Under the pieces are notes generated by a model. The model made no database searches. It was not told the origin of the DNA and was given only the letters and a program-made list of their open reading frames with translations. Positions 54,955 to 63,543 of a stretch of 64,000 bases of DNA are shown piece by piece. Each line of letters begins with the position of its first letter. Position 1 is the first letter of the stretch. Source of the stretch: Gammaproteobacteria bacterium. Its GTDB lineage: Bacteria; Pseudomonadota; Gammaproteobacteria; SURF-13. The translations under genes were made by a program, and so were the position numbers. Where the stretch lies: the NCBI GenBank assembly GCA_030680605.1, contig JAUXUQ010000010.1, positions 1-64,000 of the forward strand, written 5' to 3'.

Positions 54955-55871
54955 ATCCCCAGCTTTTCCAGCAGCGCACGGTCGCGCTGTGCCTCGGGGT
55001 TGCCGGTGGTGAGCAGCTTGTCGCCGTAGAAAATTGAATTCGCACCGGCGAGAAAGCACAGCGCCTGCACGGCCTCCGGCATCTGCTCGCGCCCGGCTGA
55101 CAGGCGCACCCAGCTCTTCGGCAGCGTGATGCGGGTGGCGGCGATGGTGCGCACGAATTCGAGCGGATCCAGCGCTTCCGTACCGTGCAGCGGTGTGCCT
55201 TCCACCTGCACCAGATTGTTGATCGGCACGCTCTCCGGCGGCGGGTCGAGACTGGCGAGTTGCGCGATCAGTCCGGCGCGTTCATGGCGTGACTCGCCCA
55301 TGCCGACGATGCCGCCGCAGCAGACCCGCAGACCGGCGTTGCGTACCTTTTCCAGCGTATCGAGGCGGTCGTCGTAGTCGCGGGTGGAAATGATGCTGCC
55401 GTACATTTCCGGTGCGGTGTCGAGATTGTGGTTGTAGTAATCGAGGCCCGCCTGCTGTAACTGTTCGGCCTGGCCCTCGCGCAGCATGCCGAGTGTGGCG
55501 CAGGTCTCCAGCCCCAGCCCGCGCACGGCCTTCACCATTTCAAGCACCGGCGCGAGGTCTTTTTCCTTTGGGCCGCGCCACGCCGCCCCCATGCAGAAGC
55601 GGCTCGCGCCGTTCGCCTTGGCGGCCTGCGCAGCCTCCAGCACGGCCTGCAGCGGCAGCATGGCCTCGTTTTCCACGCCGGTATGAAAGCGCGCCGCCTG
55701 CGGGCAGTAGCCACAGTCCTCCGGGCAGCCACCGGTCTTGATCGACAGCAGGGTGGAGAGTTGCACGCTATTGGCGTCAAAGTGCTCGCGGTGTATGCTC
55801 TGGGCGCGGTAGAGCAGGTCGTTGAAGGGCAGGTTGAGCAGGGCTGCGATGTCTTGTGGCGTAGGTTTCAT
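54942..55871 (-). CDS. bioB: Biotin synthase
   Basis: BioB inserts sulfur into dethiobiotin by radical-SAM chemistry. The 309-residue protein has [12 protein letters not shown] (CxxxCxxC), [12 protein letters not shown] and the 2Fe-2S ligand region, and [11 protein letters not shown]. The start at 55871 ([16 protein letters not shown]) is used. It is the first gene of bioBFHCD, and the upstream gap carries a BirA-like dyad. Confidence 0.95.
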   Translation of the reverse strand: MKPTPQDIAALLNLPFNDLLYRAQSIHREHFDANSVQLSTLLSIKTGGCPEDCGYCPQAARFHTGVENEAMLPLQAVLEAAQAAKANGASRFCMGAAWRGPKEKDLAPVLEMVKAVRGLGLETCATLGMLREGQAEQLQQAGLDYYNHNLDTAPEMYGSIISTRDYDDRLDTLEKVRNAGLRVCCGGIVGMGESRHERAGLIAQLASLDPPPESVPINNLVQVEGTPLHGTEALDPLEFVRTIAATRITLPKSWVRLSAGREQMPEAVQALCFLAGANSIFYGDKLLTTGNPEAQRDRALLEKLGMCPA

Positions 55872-55923
55872 CAGGGTTGCACACTGGCAAGGTAGGCTTC
55901 GCATCATAAACGCTTGCGGGAGA

Positions 55924-55956
55924 CTGTCAACCAATGGCACGGGACAGGGTAAACAG
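55924..55956. promoter_or_regulatory. Candidate BirA operator between bioB and comF
   Basis: CTGTCAACC (55924-55932) and GGTAAACAG (55948-55956) form an inverted pair with a 15-bp spacer, close to the known BirA box TTGTAAACC-N(14-16)-GGTTTACAA. It lies 53-85 bp upstream of the bioB start, where repression would be effective. It also overlaps the comF start codon. Several positions differ from consensus, so it is a candidate only. Confidence 0.45.
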
Positions 55957-56662
55957 ATGGCTAAAAAGTGTACACGCCTGGTTGCTGCCGCCAGTATGCG
56001 TATTGTGCGCGGCCCGGGGCGACGACGGACGCGATCTGTGCGCGGCCTGCCATGTGAGCCTGCCTTACACCACCACAGCCTGCGTGCGGTGTGCGTTGCC
56101 GCTACCGTCTGGCAGCGAGGGCCAGGAGTGCGGCGAGTGCCAGCGCCACACCCCGGACTATGAACGGGGCTACAGCCTGCTGCGCTATGAGCCCCCGGCA
56201 GACCAGCTCATACAGCGCCTGAAATTCAAGGCCCGCCTGCCGTTGGCGCGGTTGCTGGGAGAGTTGATGGCGGAGCAGCTGGCCCGGCGGCGCAGCCATG
56301 CCTGGCCGGAGTGCATCATCCCCGTGCCGCTGCACCGCACCCGCTTGCGTGAGCGTGGCTTCAATCAGGCGCTGGAAATCGCGCGCCCGCTGGCGCGTCG
56401 GCTCAACATTCCCCTGGATTACCGCAGCTGTACACGGGTACGCCATACCACTGTGCAGTCACTGTTGCCCGCAGCTGCGCGGCACAAAAACATCAAGGGC
56501 GCGTTTCAGGTGGCACGGCCCATCAAGGCCCGCCATGTGGCGCTGGTGGACGACGTAATGACCACCGGCCATACGCTGCGGGAGTGCGCCGCGACCTTGC
56601 GCAAATCCGGCATTGAACAGATCGAGGTGTGGGTGGTGGCGCGGGTGGCGCTGCGTGGCTAA
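55934..56662 (+). CDS. ComF family phosphoribosyltransferase-like protein
   Basis: The 242-residue protein has an N-terminal Cys-rich zinc-finger-like part (CVLC, CAAC, CVRC, CGEC) and a C-terminal phosphoribosyltransferase domain with the PRPP motif [13 protein letters not shown]. ComF proteins are linked to DNA uptake and related DNA processing. It is divergent from bioB, with only 62 bp between, and converges on the next gene with overlapping stops. Confidence 0.9.
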   Translation: MARDRVNRWLKSVHAWLLPPVCVLCAARGDDGRDLCAACHVSLPYTTTACVRCALPLPSGSEGQECGECQRHTPDYERGYSLLRYEPPADQLIQRLKFKARLPLARLLGELMAEQLARRRSHAWPECIIPVPLHRTRLRERGFNQALEIARPLARRLNIPLDYRSCTRVRHTTVQSLLPAAARHKNIKGAFQVARPIKARHVALVDDVMTTGHTLRECAATLRKSGIEQIEVWVVARVALRG

Positions 56663-57393
56663 GACAGCACTGCGTTGTCAGCAAACACCTCGCGATACGC
56701 CATGTAACCCGAGGCCACGGTCAGCGGCAGCAGCAGCAGCCAGCCGAGCATGAGCGGGATTGAGGCCAGCAGCGCCAGCACAATGTAGATCAGCCCGTAG
56801 ACCAGAAACGGGGCCCAGTTGGCTGCCACCGCAAGAAAGCTGGCCTTGAGCGCTGCCACTGGCGCATGTCCGCGAAGGCACACCAGCGGCACCGCAAAGG
56901 CGTAGGCCATGAGCAACGGCAGGCTCAGCAGCAGTAGCAGCAGCAAGGCGGCGAGGCCGCCTTGCACGATGCTCAATATCATGGCAGGCGACATCTCGCC
57001 ATGCGACATAATGTCGCCCATCAACACGCTGCCGATGACCGTGCCGCTGACTACGAGGCCGACCAGCACGGCGATGATGATCTCGGCACCGAGGAAAATC
57101 AGCCCCAGAACCAGCAGCGGCCGGGTGTGCTCACGCAGGCCGCTGAACAAGGTGTCGAAGCCTGCCTCCTGTCCGCGATGCAGGCGCTCGAGCGTGGTAA
57201 ACAGACCGGCGACGAGTACCACCAGCATGATCAGGGCGGCGAGGCCACCCAGCAGTGGCACCAGATTCAGTGCAGCAAGGATCAGCAACAGTATGAGCGT
57301 CATACCCACCAGCAACCCCGGCCGCTGTATGAACAGTGTCCAGCCTTCGGTAAGCCACGTCACGCCGTGTTCAGCAGGTGCTGTTTGATGCAT
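56659..57393 (-). CDS. BPSS1780-type membrane protein
   Basis: The 244-residue protein has six or seven hydrophobic helices and the pattern WLTEGWTLFIQRPGLLVGM near the N-terminus, followed by a DTLFSGLREHTRPLL loop, as in BPSS1780/YciC-like membrane proteins of unknown function. The ATG at 57393 is preferred, eight bases after GGAGG. It overlaps the comF stop on the other strand. Confidence 0.75.
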   Translation of the reverse strand: MHQTAPAEHGVTWLTEGWTLFIQRPGLLVGMTLILLLILAALNLVPLLGGLAALIMLVVLVAGLFTTLERLHRGQEAGFDTLFSGLREHTRPLLVLGLIFLGAEIIIAVLVGLVVSGTVIGSVLMGDIMSHGEMSPAMILSIVQGGLAALLLLLLLSLPLLMAYAFAVPLVCLRGHAPVAALKASFLAVAANWAPFLVYGLIYIVLALLASIPLMLGWLLLLPLTVASGYMAYREVFADNAVLS

Positions 57394-57428
57394 CGTCATG
57401 TCCTCCGTTATCCGGTGCTTAATTCAGG

Positions 57429-58004
57429 CTAACCAGTGTCGGTGACCAGCCGGCCCTTGTAGCCTATCGCCGCCGCAATACCGGTGAGCAGCAGGCCGAG
57501 CAGAATCAGCGACGGGCCGATATAGCCCACCGGGCTGACGAGCAACGCCTGTGCCCACGGCAGGCCGAGCGCCACCGCCAGATACAACAGGCCCGAGTGG
57601 CCGAGCGCGCCGACGATGAATACCCAACTGATGACCTGCTTGAACAGCAGAGGCACGGCAAGAAATCCGAGCACCAAGCCAACCACAATGTTTAGCAATG
57701 CCTCCAGGTTGCCGTGCGTGTGCGGCCCACTCTTGATGGCATCTACCGGTGCTTCGCTGTTGAGGTTGGCTGAGAGCGCGAGCAACGCAGCGGTGTTGGC
57801 CTTGGCGATCTGCTCCGCGCTCATCGGCTCAAGATCAACCTCGAAGCCGTTCGCCTCCGCCACCTGCAGTGCCCCCATCTCTTGCTGCTTGGCCGCCTCG
57901 GCTACGGCTACGTCACCGAAGTAATTCAGAATCATCACCGGCCCCAGCGCTGCGGTAAACACCAGATAGATGAAACCGAACACGATATTCTTTTTGCCGA
58001 TCAT
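57429..58004 (-). CDS. Hypothetical membrane protein
   Basis: The 191-residue protein has about four hydrophobic helices, one at the N-terminus and three in the last 90 residues, with a soluble acidic segment between. A HTHGN run sits at about residue 95-99 before the second helix. No family is recognised. It lies 35 bp upstream of the BPSS1780-type gene in the same direction, so the two may be co-transcribed. Confidence 0.6.
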   Translation of the reverse strand: MIGKKNIVFGFIYLVFTAALGPVMILNYFGDVAVAEAAKQQEMGALQVAEANGFEVDLEPMSAEQIAKANTAALLALSANLNSEAPVDAIKSGPHTHGNLEALLNIVVGLVLGFLAVPLLFKQVISWVFIVGALGHSGLLYLAVALGLPWAQALLVSPVGYIGPSLILLGLLLTGIAAAIGYKGRLVTDTG

Positions 58005-58040
58005 GCGCCACCTCCGCCAGAATGATGCTGAAAGAATACA

Positions 58041-58370
58041 TTAGCATGGAATGCTTTGGCACAGACACTGCGCGAGGTGCCGGAGCCGGCTGCTGGAAAT
58101 ACAGTTCTCGCCGGTGAGCTCCACGCGCTTGCGCGCGAGACCCCTCACGGCGTTCTTGCCGACGGCACAGCCCGCGTCCCGTAGATGGTTGTTGGTGATG
58201 GTCGCCTCGTCCAGGCTTGTGCTGTTCTATCCGGTAATACCGGCAGCGAGGCTGGCCACGTCGACATTGAAGGTGCCATTGTAGCGGGTAAGTGCCACCG
58301 CACTGCCGTGACTGTCCAGGCAGGGTGGGCGTCCTATTCTCGTTGCTGGCCAAGGCAGTGACGGCGTCGA
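58041..58370 (-). pseudogene. Decayed coding remnant with in-frame TAG
   Basis: The 371-bp gap 58005-58375 holds no intact gene. On the minus strand one frame runs from about 58319 to a TAA at 58041 with a single TAG at 58227-58229, and gives protein-like sequence on both sides (FNVDVASLAAGITG, then EATITNNHLRDAGCAVGKNA). Upstream, coding-like sequence continues in another frame. A gene broken by a stop and a frameshift is a reasonable reading. Confidence 0.35.
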
Positions 58371-58375
58371 CTCCG

Positions 58376-59062
58376 CTAGCGACCGAGAAACATTAAGTCC
58401 CTTACGATCCGGCCCTCGCGTACCGCGCGCCGCTCAAATTTTGACAGTGGGCGTTCGCTGCGGTCGGCGTAGCCGCCGGACGGAGAGACATTGACGAGCC
58501 CCGGTACCGCATTCAGCACTTCAAGCATCTGTGCGGCATACTCTTCCCAGTCGGTACAGAGATGAAAGCGTCCGCCGCGCCGGAGTTTTTTTGCAATAAG
58601 TGCGGCAAAGGCAGGTTGCACGATGCGCCGCTTGTGGTGGCGACGTTTGGGCCAGGGATCTGGAAAAAACAGGTGTACTGCATCAAACGCGGCATCGGGC
58701 AAGTCCAGATGCAGCATCTCCACCGCATCGCCACACAGCACGTGCGCGTTACTGCTCTGCTGCTCTGCGAGCAATCGCAACAGGTTGCCAACACCTGGCC
58801 GGTGTACTTCGATGCCGAGATAGTCTTGCTCGGGATGCGCCTGCGCCATTGCGGCCAGCGCATCCCCCATGCCAAAGCCGATCTCCAGTACCCGGGGGGC
58901 GCTGCGTCCAAACAGCAGATCAAGGTTGATCGGCGCGCCGACGCACTCGACCCCGTAGTGGTGCCACAGGGTGTGTAGCGCGGTGCGCTGGGCAGTGGTG
59001 ATGCGCCCCTGGCGCAGCACAAAGCTGCGCACCGGCCGGATATGCCCGGCGGTTTCCTTCAC
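58376..59062 (-). CDS. trmB: tRNA (guanine46-N7)-methyltransferase TrmB
   Basis: TrmB makes m7G46 in tRNAs. The 228-residue protein has the SAM motif EIGFGMGDALAAMA, FFPDPWPKRRHHKRR and the RFHLCTDWEEYA segment, all characteristic. The start is GTG at 59062, and thiG ends three bases upstream, so trmB is likely in the thiS-DUF302-thiG transcript. Confidence 0.94.
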   Translation of the reverse strand: MKETAGHIRPVRSFVLRQGRITTAQRTALHTLWHHYGVECVGAPINLDLLFGRSAPRVLEIGFGMGDALAAMAQAHPEQDYLGIEVHRPGVGNLLRLLAEQQSSNAHVLCGDAVEMLHLDLPDAAFDAVHLFFPDPWPKRRHHKRRIVQPAFAALIAKKLRRGGRFHLCTDWEEYAAQMLEVLNAVPGLVNVSPSGGYADRSERPLSKFERRAVREGRIVRDLMFLGR

Positions 59063-59065
59063 GGT

Positions 59066-59878
59066 CTAGAAAAACAGGCCGTCCAGCGGCGACGATGCGC
59101 TGGCGTACAGCCTGCGCGGCATGCGCCCGGCGCGATACGCCTCGCGTCCGGCCTCGACCGCTTTCTTCATCGCGCTGGCCATCAGCACGGGATCTTGTGC
59201 CGCCGCAATGGCGGTGTTCATAAGTACGCCGTCACAGCCCAGTTCCATCGCAATCGCAGCGTCCGATGCCGTGCCCACACCGGCATCCACCAGTATGGGC
59301 ACCTTGGCGTTTTCGATGATGAGGCGGATGTTGTAGGGGTTACGGATGCCCAACCCGGAGCCAATGGGCGCCGCCAGCGGCATTACTGCCACACAACCCA
59401 TGCCCTCCAGTCGTTTGGCGATGATGGGGTCGTCAGTGGTGTACACCATGACCTGAAAACCCTCCTTGATGAGGGTGGTGGCGGCCTCCAGGGTGGCGGT
59501 GATGTCGGGGAACAGGGTCTTCTCGTCGCCCAGCACTTCGAGTTTCACCAGCGTGCGGCCGTCGAGCAGTTCCCGCGCCAGACGGCAGGTGCGTACGGCG
59601 TCGGCGGCGGTATAGCAGCCCGCGGTGTTGGGCAGAATCGTGTAGCGGTCGGGCGGCAGCACATCCAGCAGGCTCGGCTCGTTCGGATGCTGGCCGATGT
59701 TGGTGCGGCGCAGTGCAACAGTGACTATCTCGGCGCCGCTGGCCTCCGTTGCGCGCCGGGTTTGCTCAAGATCACGGTATTTGCCACTGCCGACCAGTAG
59801 TCGCGAGCGGTAGGTTACGCCTGCGATAATAAGCGGGTCGTGCGTGGTGGGGGATACGGTGTCCGGTAGCGCACTCAT
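59066..59878 (-). CDS. thiG: Thiazole synthase ThiG
   Basis: ThiG forms the thiazole phosphate moiety of thiamine from DXP, an imine and the ThiS thiocarboxylate. The 270-residue TIM-barrel protein has [27 protein letters not shown] with the catalytic lysine, and [21 protein letters not shown]. thiS lies upstream, but a DUF302 gene comes between them. Confidence 0.94.
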   Translation of the reverse strand: MSALPDTVSPTTHDPLIIAGVTYRSRLLVGSGKYRDLEQTRRATEASGAEIVTVALRRTNIGQHPNEPSLLDVLPPDRYTILPNTAGCYTAADAVRTCRLARELLDGRTLVKLEVLGDEKTLFPDITATLEAATTLIKEGFQVMVYTTDDPIIAKRLEGMGCVAVMPLAAPIGSGLGIRNPYNIRLIIENAKVPILVDAGVGTASDAAIAMELGCDGVLMNTAIAAAQDPVLMASAMKKAVEAGREAYRAGRMPRRLYASASSPLDGLFF

Positions 59879-59904
59879 GGTTGTATTTTCTATGGATGAG
59901 GGGA

Positions 59905-60297
59905 TTACAGCGCGTTCAGCACGCGCTCCAGCCGTTGGCGGACTTCGCTCGCAACCTCGTGCACGGCCGGTTTATCCACCATGTCGAGTACGGCGTTGGG
60001 ATCCATGATCTCGACCTGTACATTGCCGGCGGTATCCTCGCGTACCACCACGTTGCAGGGCAACAGCAGGCCTATGGAGGGCTCCGCCTCCAGTGCGCGG
60101 TGTGCAAGCGGCGGGTTGCAGGCGCCGAGGATGCGGTAAGGCGGCATGTCCTGGTTGAGTTTCTTTTTCAGGGTAGCGGCGACATCAATGTCGGTGAGTA
60201 TGCCAAAGCCTTCCTTTTGCAACTCTTCGGTAGTGCGCGCTATGGCAGTCTCAAAGGCCAGGTTGACCGTTTTCCCAAATCCGTATTTGTTTTGCAT
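59905..60297 (-). CDS. DUF302 domain protein
   Basis: The 130-residue soluble protein matches DUF302: a helix with [18 protein letters not shown], the [13 protein letters not shown] block with a single conserved cysteine, LLPCNVVV and a final [11 protein letters not shown] segment. Function is unknown. It sits between thiS and thiG (15 bp from thiS), an uncommon place. A role in sulfur or redox handling is only inferred. Confidence 0.86.
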   Translation of the reverse strand: MQNKYGFGKTVNLAFETAIARTTEELQKEGFGILTDIDVAATLKKKLNQDMPPYRILGACNPPLAHRALEAEPSIGLLLPCNVVVREDTAGNVQVEIMDPNAVLDMVDKPAVHEVASEVRQRLERVLNAL

Positions 60298-60312
60298 GGT
60301 AATGTCTCCTGC

Positions 60313-60513
60313 TTAGCCGCCGCCAATGGCGTGTACGATTTCCACCCGGTCGCCGGGGCTCAAGTGTTGTGCCGCGTAGGCACTGCGCGGCACGATCTCA
60401 CAGTTGATCTCCAGCGCCAGACGCTTTTCCAGCAGGCCGAGATCGGCAAGTAACTGATATGCGCTGTGGCCGGCGGAAACTTCGCGGGGTGCGCCATTGA
60501 CAAATATCTCCAT
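60313..60513 (-). CDS. thiS: Sulfur carrier protein ThiS
   Basis: ThiS carries sulfur as a C-terminal thiocarboxylate to thiazole synthase. The 66-residue protein has the ubiquitin-like fold pattern with LALEINCEIVPRSAYAA and ends GGG, providing the needed terminal Gly-Gly. It is the first gene of the thiS-DUF302-thiG-trmB group. No TPP riboswitch was recognised in 60514-60685. Confidence 0.9.
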   Translation of the reverse strand: MEIFVNGAPREVSAGHSAYQLLADLGLLEKRLALEINCEIVPRSAYAAQHLSPGDRVEIVHAIGGG

Positions 60514-60685
60514 AAAATAACGTTGGGGCCTGCGGGATTACCCCGGCTGACACGGGCTGGAAAGTGACATAATTAAGACTGCCGTCTATTTTGAAGGGTT
60601 AGGGCTCGCGGTGCAATGGGTGCAGGCCTGCGGCGGGGCAGTTGTGCTAAGCTTTTACCCGGTTCAGTTTTCTGAGGCACAGGCC

Positions 60686-60759
60686 GCGGGTGTAGTTCAA
60701 TGGTAGAACCTCAGCTTCCCAAGCTGATAGTGTGGGTTCGATTCCCATCACCCGCTCCA
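60686..60759 (+). tRNA. tRNA-Gly (anticodon CCC)
   Basis: The 74-base cloverleaf begins GCGGGTG and pairs with CACCCGC, followed by TCCA with encoded CCA. The anticodon stem TCAGC/GCTGA encloses the loop TTCCCAA, giving anticodon CCC, which reads GGG. The T arm has GTTCGATTC. It closely resembles tRNA-Gly(CCC) of enterobacteria. Confidence 0.95.
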
Positions 60760-60767
60760 AATTACAA

Positions 60768-60835
60768 CAGTAGCGAGTAACGAGTAACAGAGACATTCTT
60801 GTCACTCGCCACTCGCCACTCGCTACTCACTACTG
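60768..60835. repeat. CAGTAGCGAGT inverted-repeat element, copy C
   Basis: The left arm CAGTAGCGAGTAACGAGTA (60768-60786) and a right arm with repeated ACTCGCC/ACTCGCT units (60803-60835) form an imperfect inverted repeat. The right end, CACTACTGTATTTAAT, leads straight into the ATG at 60844. The right arm has three tandem 7-bp units. Confidence 0.6.
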
Positions 60836-60843
60836 TATTTAAT

Positions 60844-61665
60844 ATGGAAACAATCATACGCCTCGGCAGTTTTGCCGCCCTGTTTACCCTGGTCGCATGG
60901 TGGGAGACGCGCCGCCCGCGACGGCCATTGACCGAGCCACGCGCTGACCACTGGCGCACCAATCTCACCTTGCTGGTCACCGACGTATTGGTGTTGCGCT
61001 TCACGCTGGGCGCGGCAGCGCTGATGACTGCTGAGTATGCATTCCAGCATGGCTGGGGCTGGTTCAACAGCGTTGCCTGGCCGGGCTGGCTGGAGTTTGT
61101 GCTGGCGTTACTGTTGCTGGATTTCGCGCTGTATTTGCAGCATGTACTGTCGCATGCGCTGCCTGTGTTCTGGCGGCTGCACCGTGTTCACCATACCGAT
61201 CTGGATTTTGATCTCAGCACCGGCGTGCGCTTTCATCCGCTGGAGATTCTGCTTTCCATGCTCTACAAGATGGCGGCGGTGGCGGCGCTCGGTGCACCGG
61301 TATGGGCGGTGCTGCTGTTTGAGGTGATATTGAACGGCGCCTCGGTATTCAATCATGGCAACGTGCATATCCCGGAAAAAATAGACCGCTGGCTGAGATT
61401 GTTTGTAGTCACACCGGACATGCATCGTGTGCACCACTCCAGCGTCGTGAACGAAACCAATTCCAACTTCGGGTTTTCCATTTCGGTCTGGGACAGGCTG
61501 TGCGGCACCTACCGCGCCCAGCCGGCCATGGGGCAGCAGGGCTTTGAAATCGGGTTGAAGGAATATCGTGCACGGCTCGGCTTCGGCGCCCTGCTCTGGC
61601 TGCCTTTTCGCCGTGCGCTGGGGCAGTACAGCCTGCGGCGGGACAGCGGCGACGCTGAGCCATGA
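60844..61665 (+). CDS. Sterol desaturase/fatty acid hydroxylase family protein
   Basis: The 273-residue membrane protein has the histidine cluster of this di-iron family: HVLSH, HRVHH and, after two helices, HGNVH and HRVHHSS, in a background of four or five hydrophobic helices. Members hydroxylate or desaturate lipids or other hydrophobic substrates; the substrate here is unknown. The start at 60844 lies directly behind repeat copy C. It overlaps sixA by four bases. Confidence 0.88.
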   Translation: METIIRLGSFAALFTLVAWWETRRPRRPLTEPRADHWRTNLTLLVTDVLVLRFTLGAAALMTAEYAFQHGWGWFNSVAWPGWLEFVLALLLLDFALYLQHVLSHALPVFWRLHRVHHTDLDFDLSTGVRFHPLEILLSMLYKMAAVAALGAPVWAVLLFEVILNGASVFNHGNVHIPEKIDRWLRLFVVTPDMHRVHHSSVVNETNSNFGFSISVWDRLCGTYRAQPAMGQQGFEIGLKEYRARLGFGALLWLPFRRALGQYSLRRDSGDAEP

Positions 61666-62165
61666 AGCTGATGCTGATGCGTCACGCCGAGGCCGAGCCG
61701 GGCAATGCTTATGCCGACGATGCGTTGCGACCGCTTACGGCAGAAGGCAGTCAGACCCAGAAAAAAGTGGCGCAGGCATTAAAGCGCATGGGCATCCTGC
61801 CGGAGCGTATCTACACCAGTCCGCGTCTGAGGGCGCGGCAAACGGCGGAAATTACCGCGCAGGTGCTGGGGCTGGGTCATGTATTGGAAGAGAGCGCCGC
61901 ACTGACAGGCGGCCACCCCGTGGGAGACCTGGTGGCGTTGCTGCGCGCATCCGCCGGCAGCATGTGCGTACTCTGTGTCGGGCACGAACCGGATATGAGT
62001 GCCTGGGCCTCCGCGCTGTTATGCCAGTCACCGGTGCTGCGTATCAAATTTGTGAAGAGCGGGGTGCTGGGGCTGAAGTTTGCGGGTGAAGTTGATGCGG
62101 GCGGCGGCGTGCTGGGCTATTTTTACCGCCCGCGGGATTTGCTGGCGCTGCTCGACGGGAAATAA
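61662..62165 (+). CDS. sixA: Phosphohistidine phosphatase SixA
   Basis: SixA removes phosphate from histidine on proteins of phosphorelay or PTS-related pathways. The 167-residue histidine-phosphatase-fold protein has the catalytic RHAEAEPGNA start (RH motif), TSPRLRARQTAEI and GHEPDMS with the second histidine. It overlaps the fatty acid hydroxylase gene. Confidence 0.9.
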   Translation: MKLMLMRHAEAEPGNAYADDALRPLTAEGSQTQKKVAQALKRMGILPERIYTSPRLRARQTAEITAQVLGLGHVLEESAALTGGHPVGDLVALLRASAGSMCVLCVGHEPDMSAWASALLCQSPVLRIKFVKSGVLGLKFAGEVDAGGGVLGYFYRPRDLLALLDGK

Positions 62166-62197
62166 AAAAGCGCGGACAGCCGTCAAGCTGTCCGCGC
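62165..62197 (-). terminator. Intrinsic terminator behind the porin gene
   Basis: GCGCGGACAGC (62170-62180) pairs with GCTGTCCGCGC (62187-62197) around CGTCAA, with an A-run on the left. On the minus strand this becomes a hairpin followed by TTTTTT, so it terminates the porin gene. Confidence 0.85.
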
Positions 62198-62219
62198 CAA
62201 GCCAAGGCAACGTGAGAAC

Positions 62220-63317
62220 CTAGAAGTCGTGGTTGATGCCGACTGAAAACGTAGACAAATCCAGCCCGTTGGTGCTGTTCTTCACTGCGCCGCTGCTACC
62301 GCCCGTGCCCAGGCCATACTTCGCACCGCTTTCGTTATCGGTGCGGGCATACAGGGCGTAGACGCTGGTGCGTTTGGAGAGCGCGTGATCCAGACCCAGC
62401 ACATACCAGTCCGCGCCGGTATCTCCGCCGGTGTCGTTGTCGCCTGCCCTGGCGTAAGCAATCTTGAGGGTGTTGGCGGCCATCTTGTGTGCCAAGCCGA
62501 GATACCAGGCGTTCCGATCCATCAAAGTCGCCGCGCCATCTTGAGATAAATCCTCGTATACGAAATTGATCTTGGTATTATCGTGATTGAAGGTGTAGCC
62601 GAGGCTGAGCGTCCATGCGTGGGTGTCGTAAATATGGGCACCCGTGGGCGGCGTGGTGGACGAATAAATAGAGCCGCTCAAGGTAGCCTCTTTTCTGTGC
62701 TGCTCATAGGCCAGACTGGCATACAAAGGGCCGTTTTCGTACACGCCGGCCAAACTGTAGCGGTCACGGTTGTTCGCGGCATCCTCGTCCACGCGGTAGG
62801 CGGCCAAAAACTGGAAACCGTTCATCTTCGGGCTCCAGTAGTTGATGCTGCTCGGCTCGCGCTCATTGAACGGCGTGCTCGCGCCGCTCACGTTGCCGAT
62901 GATGGCGTTAAAGTCACCCATGCTGTCGCTCCAGATGTCGAGCTTTCCGGTGGCGAGCTTGTAGGCATTGTCGGTTACACCCAAAACCAGTGTGCCGAAG
63001 CCGCCCGCGAGGCCTAGGTAGCTGTTGCGTGGGGTGCCCAATAGCAAGCTATCACTGCCATCCATCGTAACCAGGGTTTCCATCTGAAAGACCGCCTTCA
63101 ACCCATTGCCTAAATCTTCCACCCCCTTGAAACCCAGACGCGAACTGTTGCTGGAAACGTTGCTGGCGCTAGCCGTGCCGTTGTCTGTGATGTCCACGGA
63201 GGCGCGCGCCTTGCCGTAAACCTTGATGTTGTCCTCTGCCTGCGCCGCTGCGGCGGTGACTGCCAGTGCTGCGGCCAGTGAGATGGAAATAAATTTTCCG
63301 TATGTGTGCAGTTCCAT
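62220..63317 (-). CDS. Gram-negative porin
   Basis: The 365-residue outer-membrane protein has a signal peptide ending AQA and the typical N-terminal porin segment (VYGKARASVD, SRLGFKGVEDLGNGLKAVFQ), then amphipathic strands with PRNSYLGLAGGFGTLVLG and a final phenylalanine (SVGINHDF) for outer-membrane insertion. The start at 63317 lies behind GAGAGG; the ATG at 63332 is an alternative. It resembles Porin_4-type trimeric porins, and its selectivity is unknown. Confidence 0.9.
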   Translation of the reverse strand: MELHTYGKFISISLAAALAVTAAAAQAEDNIKVYGKARASVDITDNGTASASNVSSNSSRLGFKGVEDLGNGLKAVFQMETLVTMDGSDSLLLGTPRNSYLGLAGGFGTLVLGVTDNAYKLATGKLDIWSDSMGDFNAIIGNVSGASTPFNEREPSSINYWSPKMNGFQFLAAYRVDEDAANNRDRYSLAGVYENGPLYASLAYEQHRKEATLSGSIYSSTTPPTGAHIYDTHAWTLSLGYTFNHDNTKINFVYEDLSQDGAATLMDRNAWYLGLAHKMAANTLKIAYARAGDNDTGGDTGADWYVLGLDHALSKRTSVYALYARTDNESGAKYGLGTGGSSGAVKNSTNGLDLSTFSVGINHDF

Positions 63318-63543
63318 TACATCCTCTCCCATGATTTTGCCGGTTTTTAAAAGGTCATCTTGAACGCGCAGGGTGTTTGCAAGCCCTGCTTGAATTGCGT
63401 AGGGCACAGACTAGGGAGGATTTGTTACACCCAGAAGAAGGACATGTTAAGACTTGTGTGGCACCGCCGCTGCTTGTATGCTGGAAAGAGGAGTGGGCGG
63501 CTGTCGACAAGTCCTTCGAGACAAAAAGGGGTGTTAGGAGCGC

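Noticed and set aside
60514-60685. TPP riboswitch upstream of thiS
   Set aside because: The conserved CUGAGA-type element and its partner were not found on the strand that would be transcribed.
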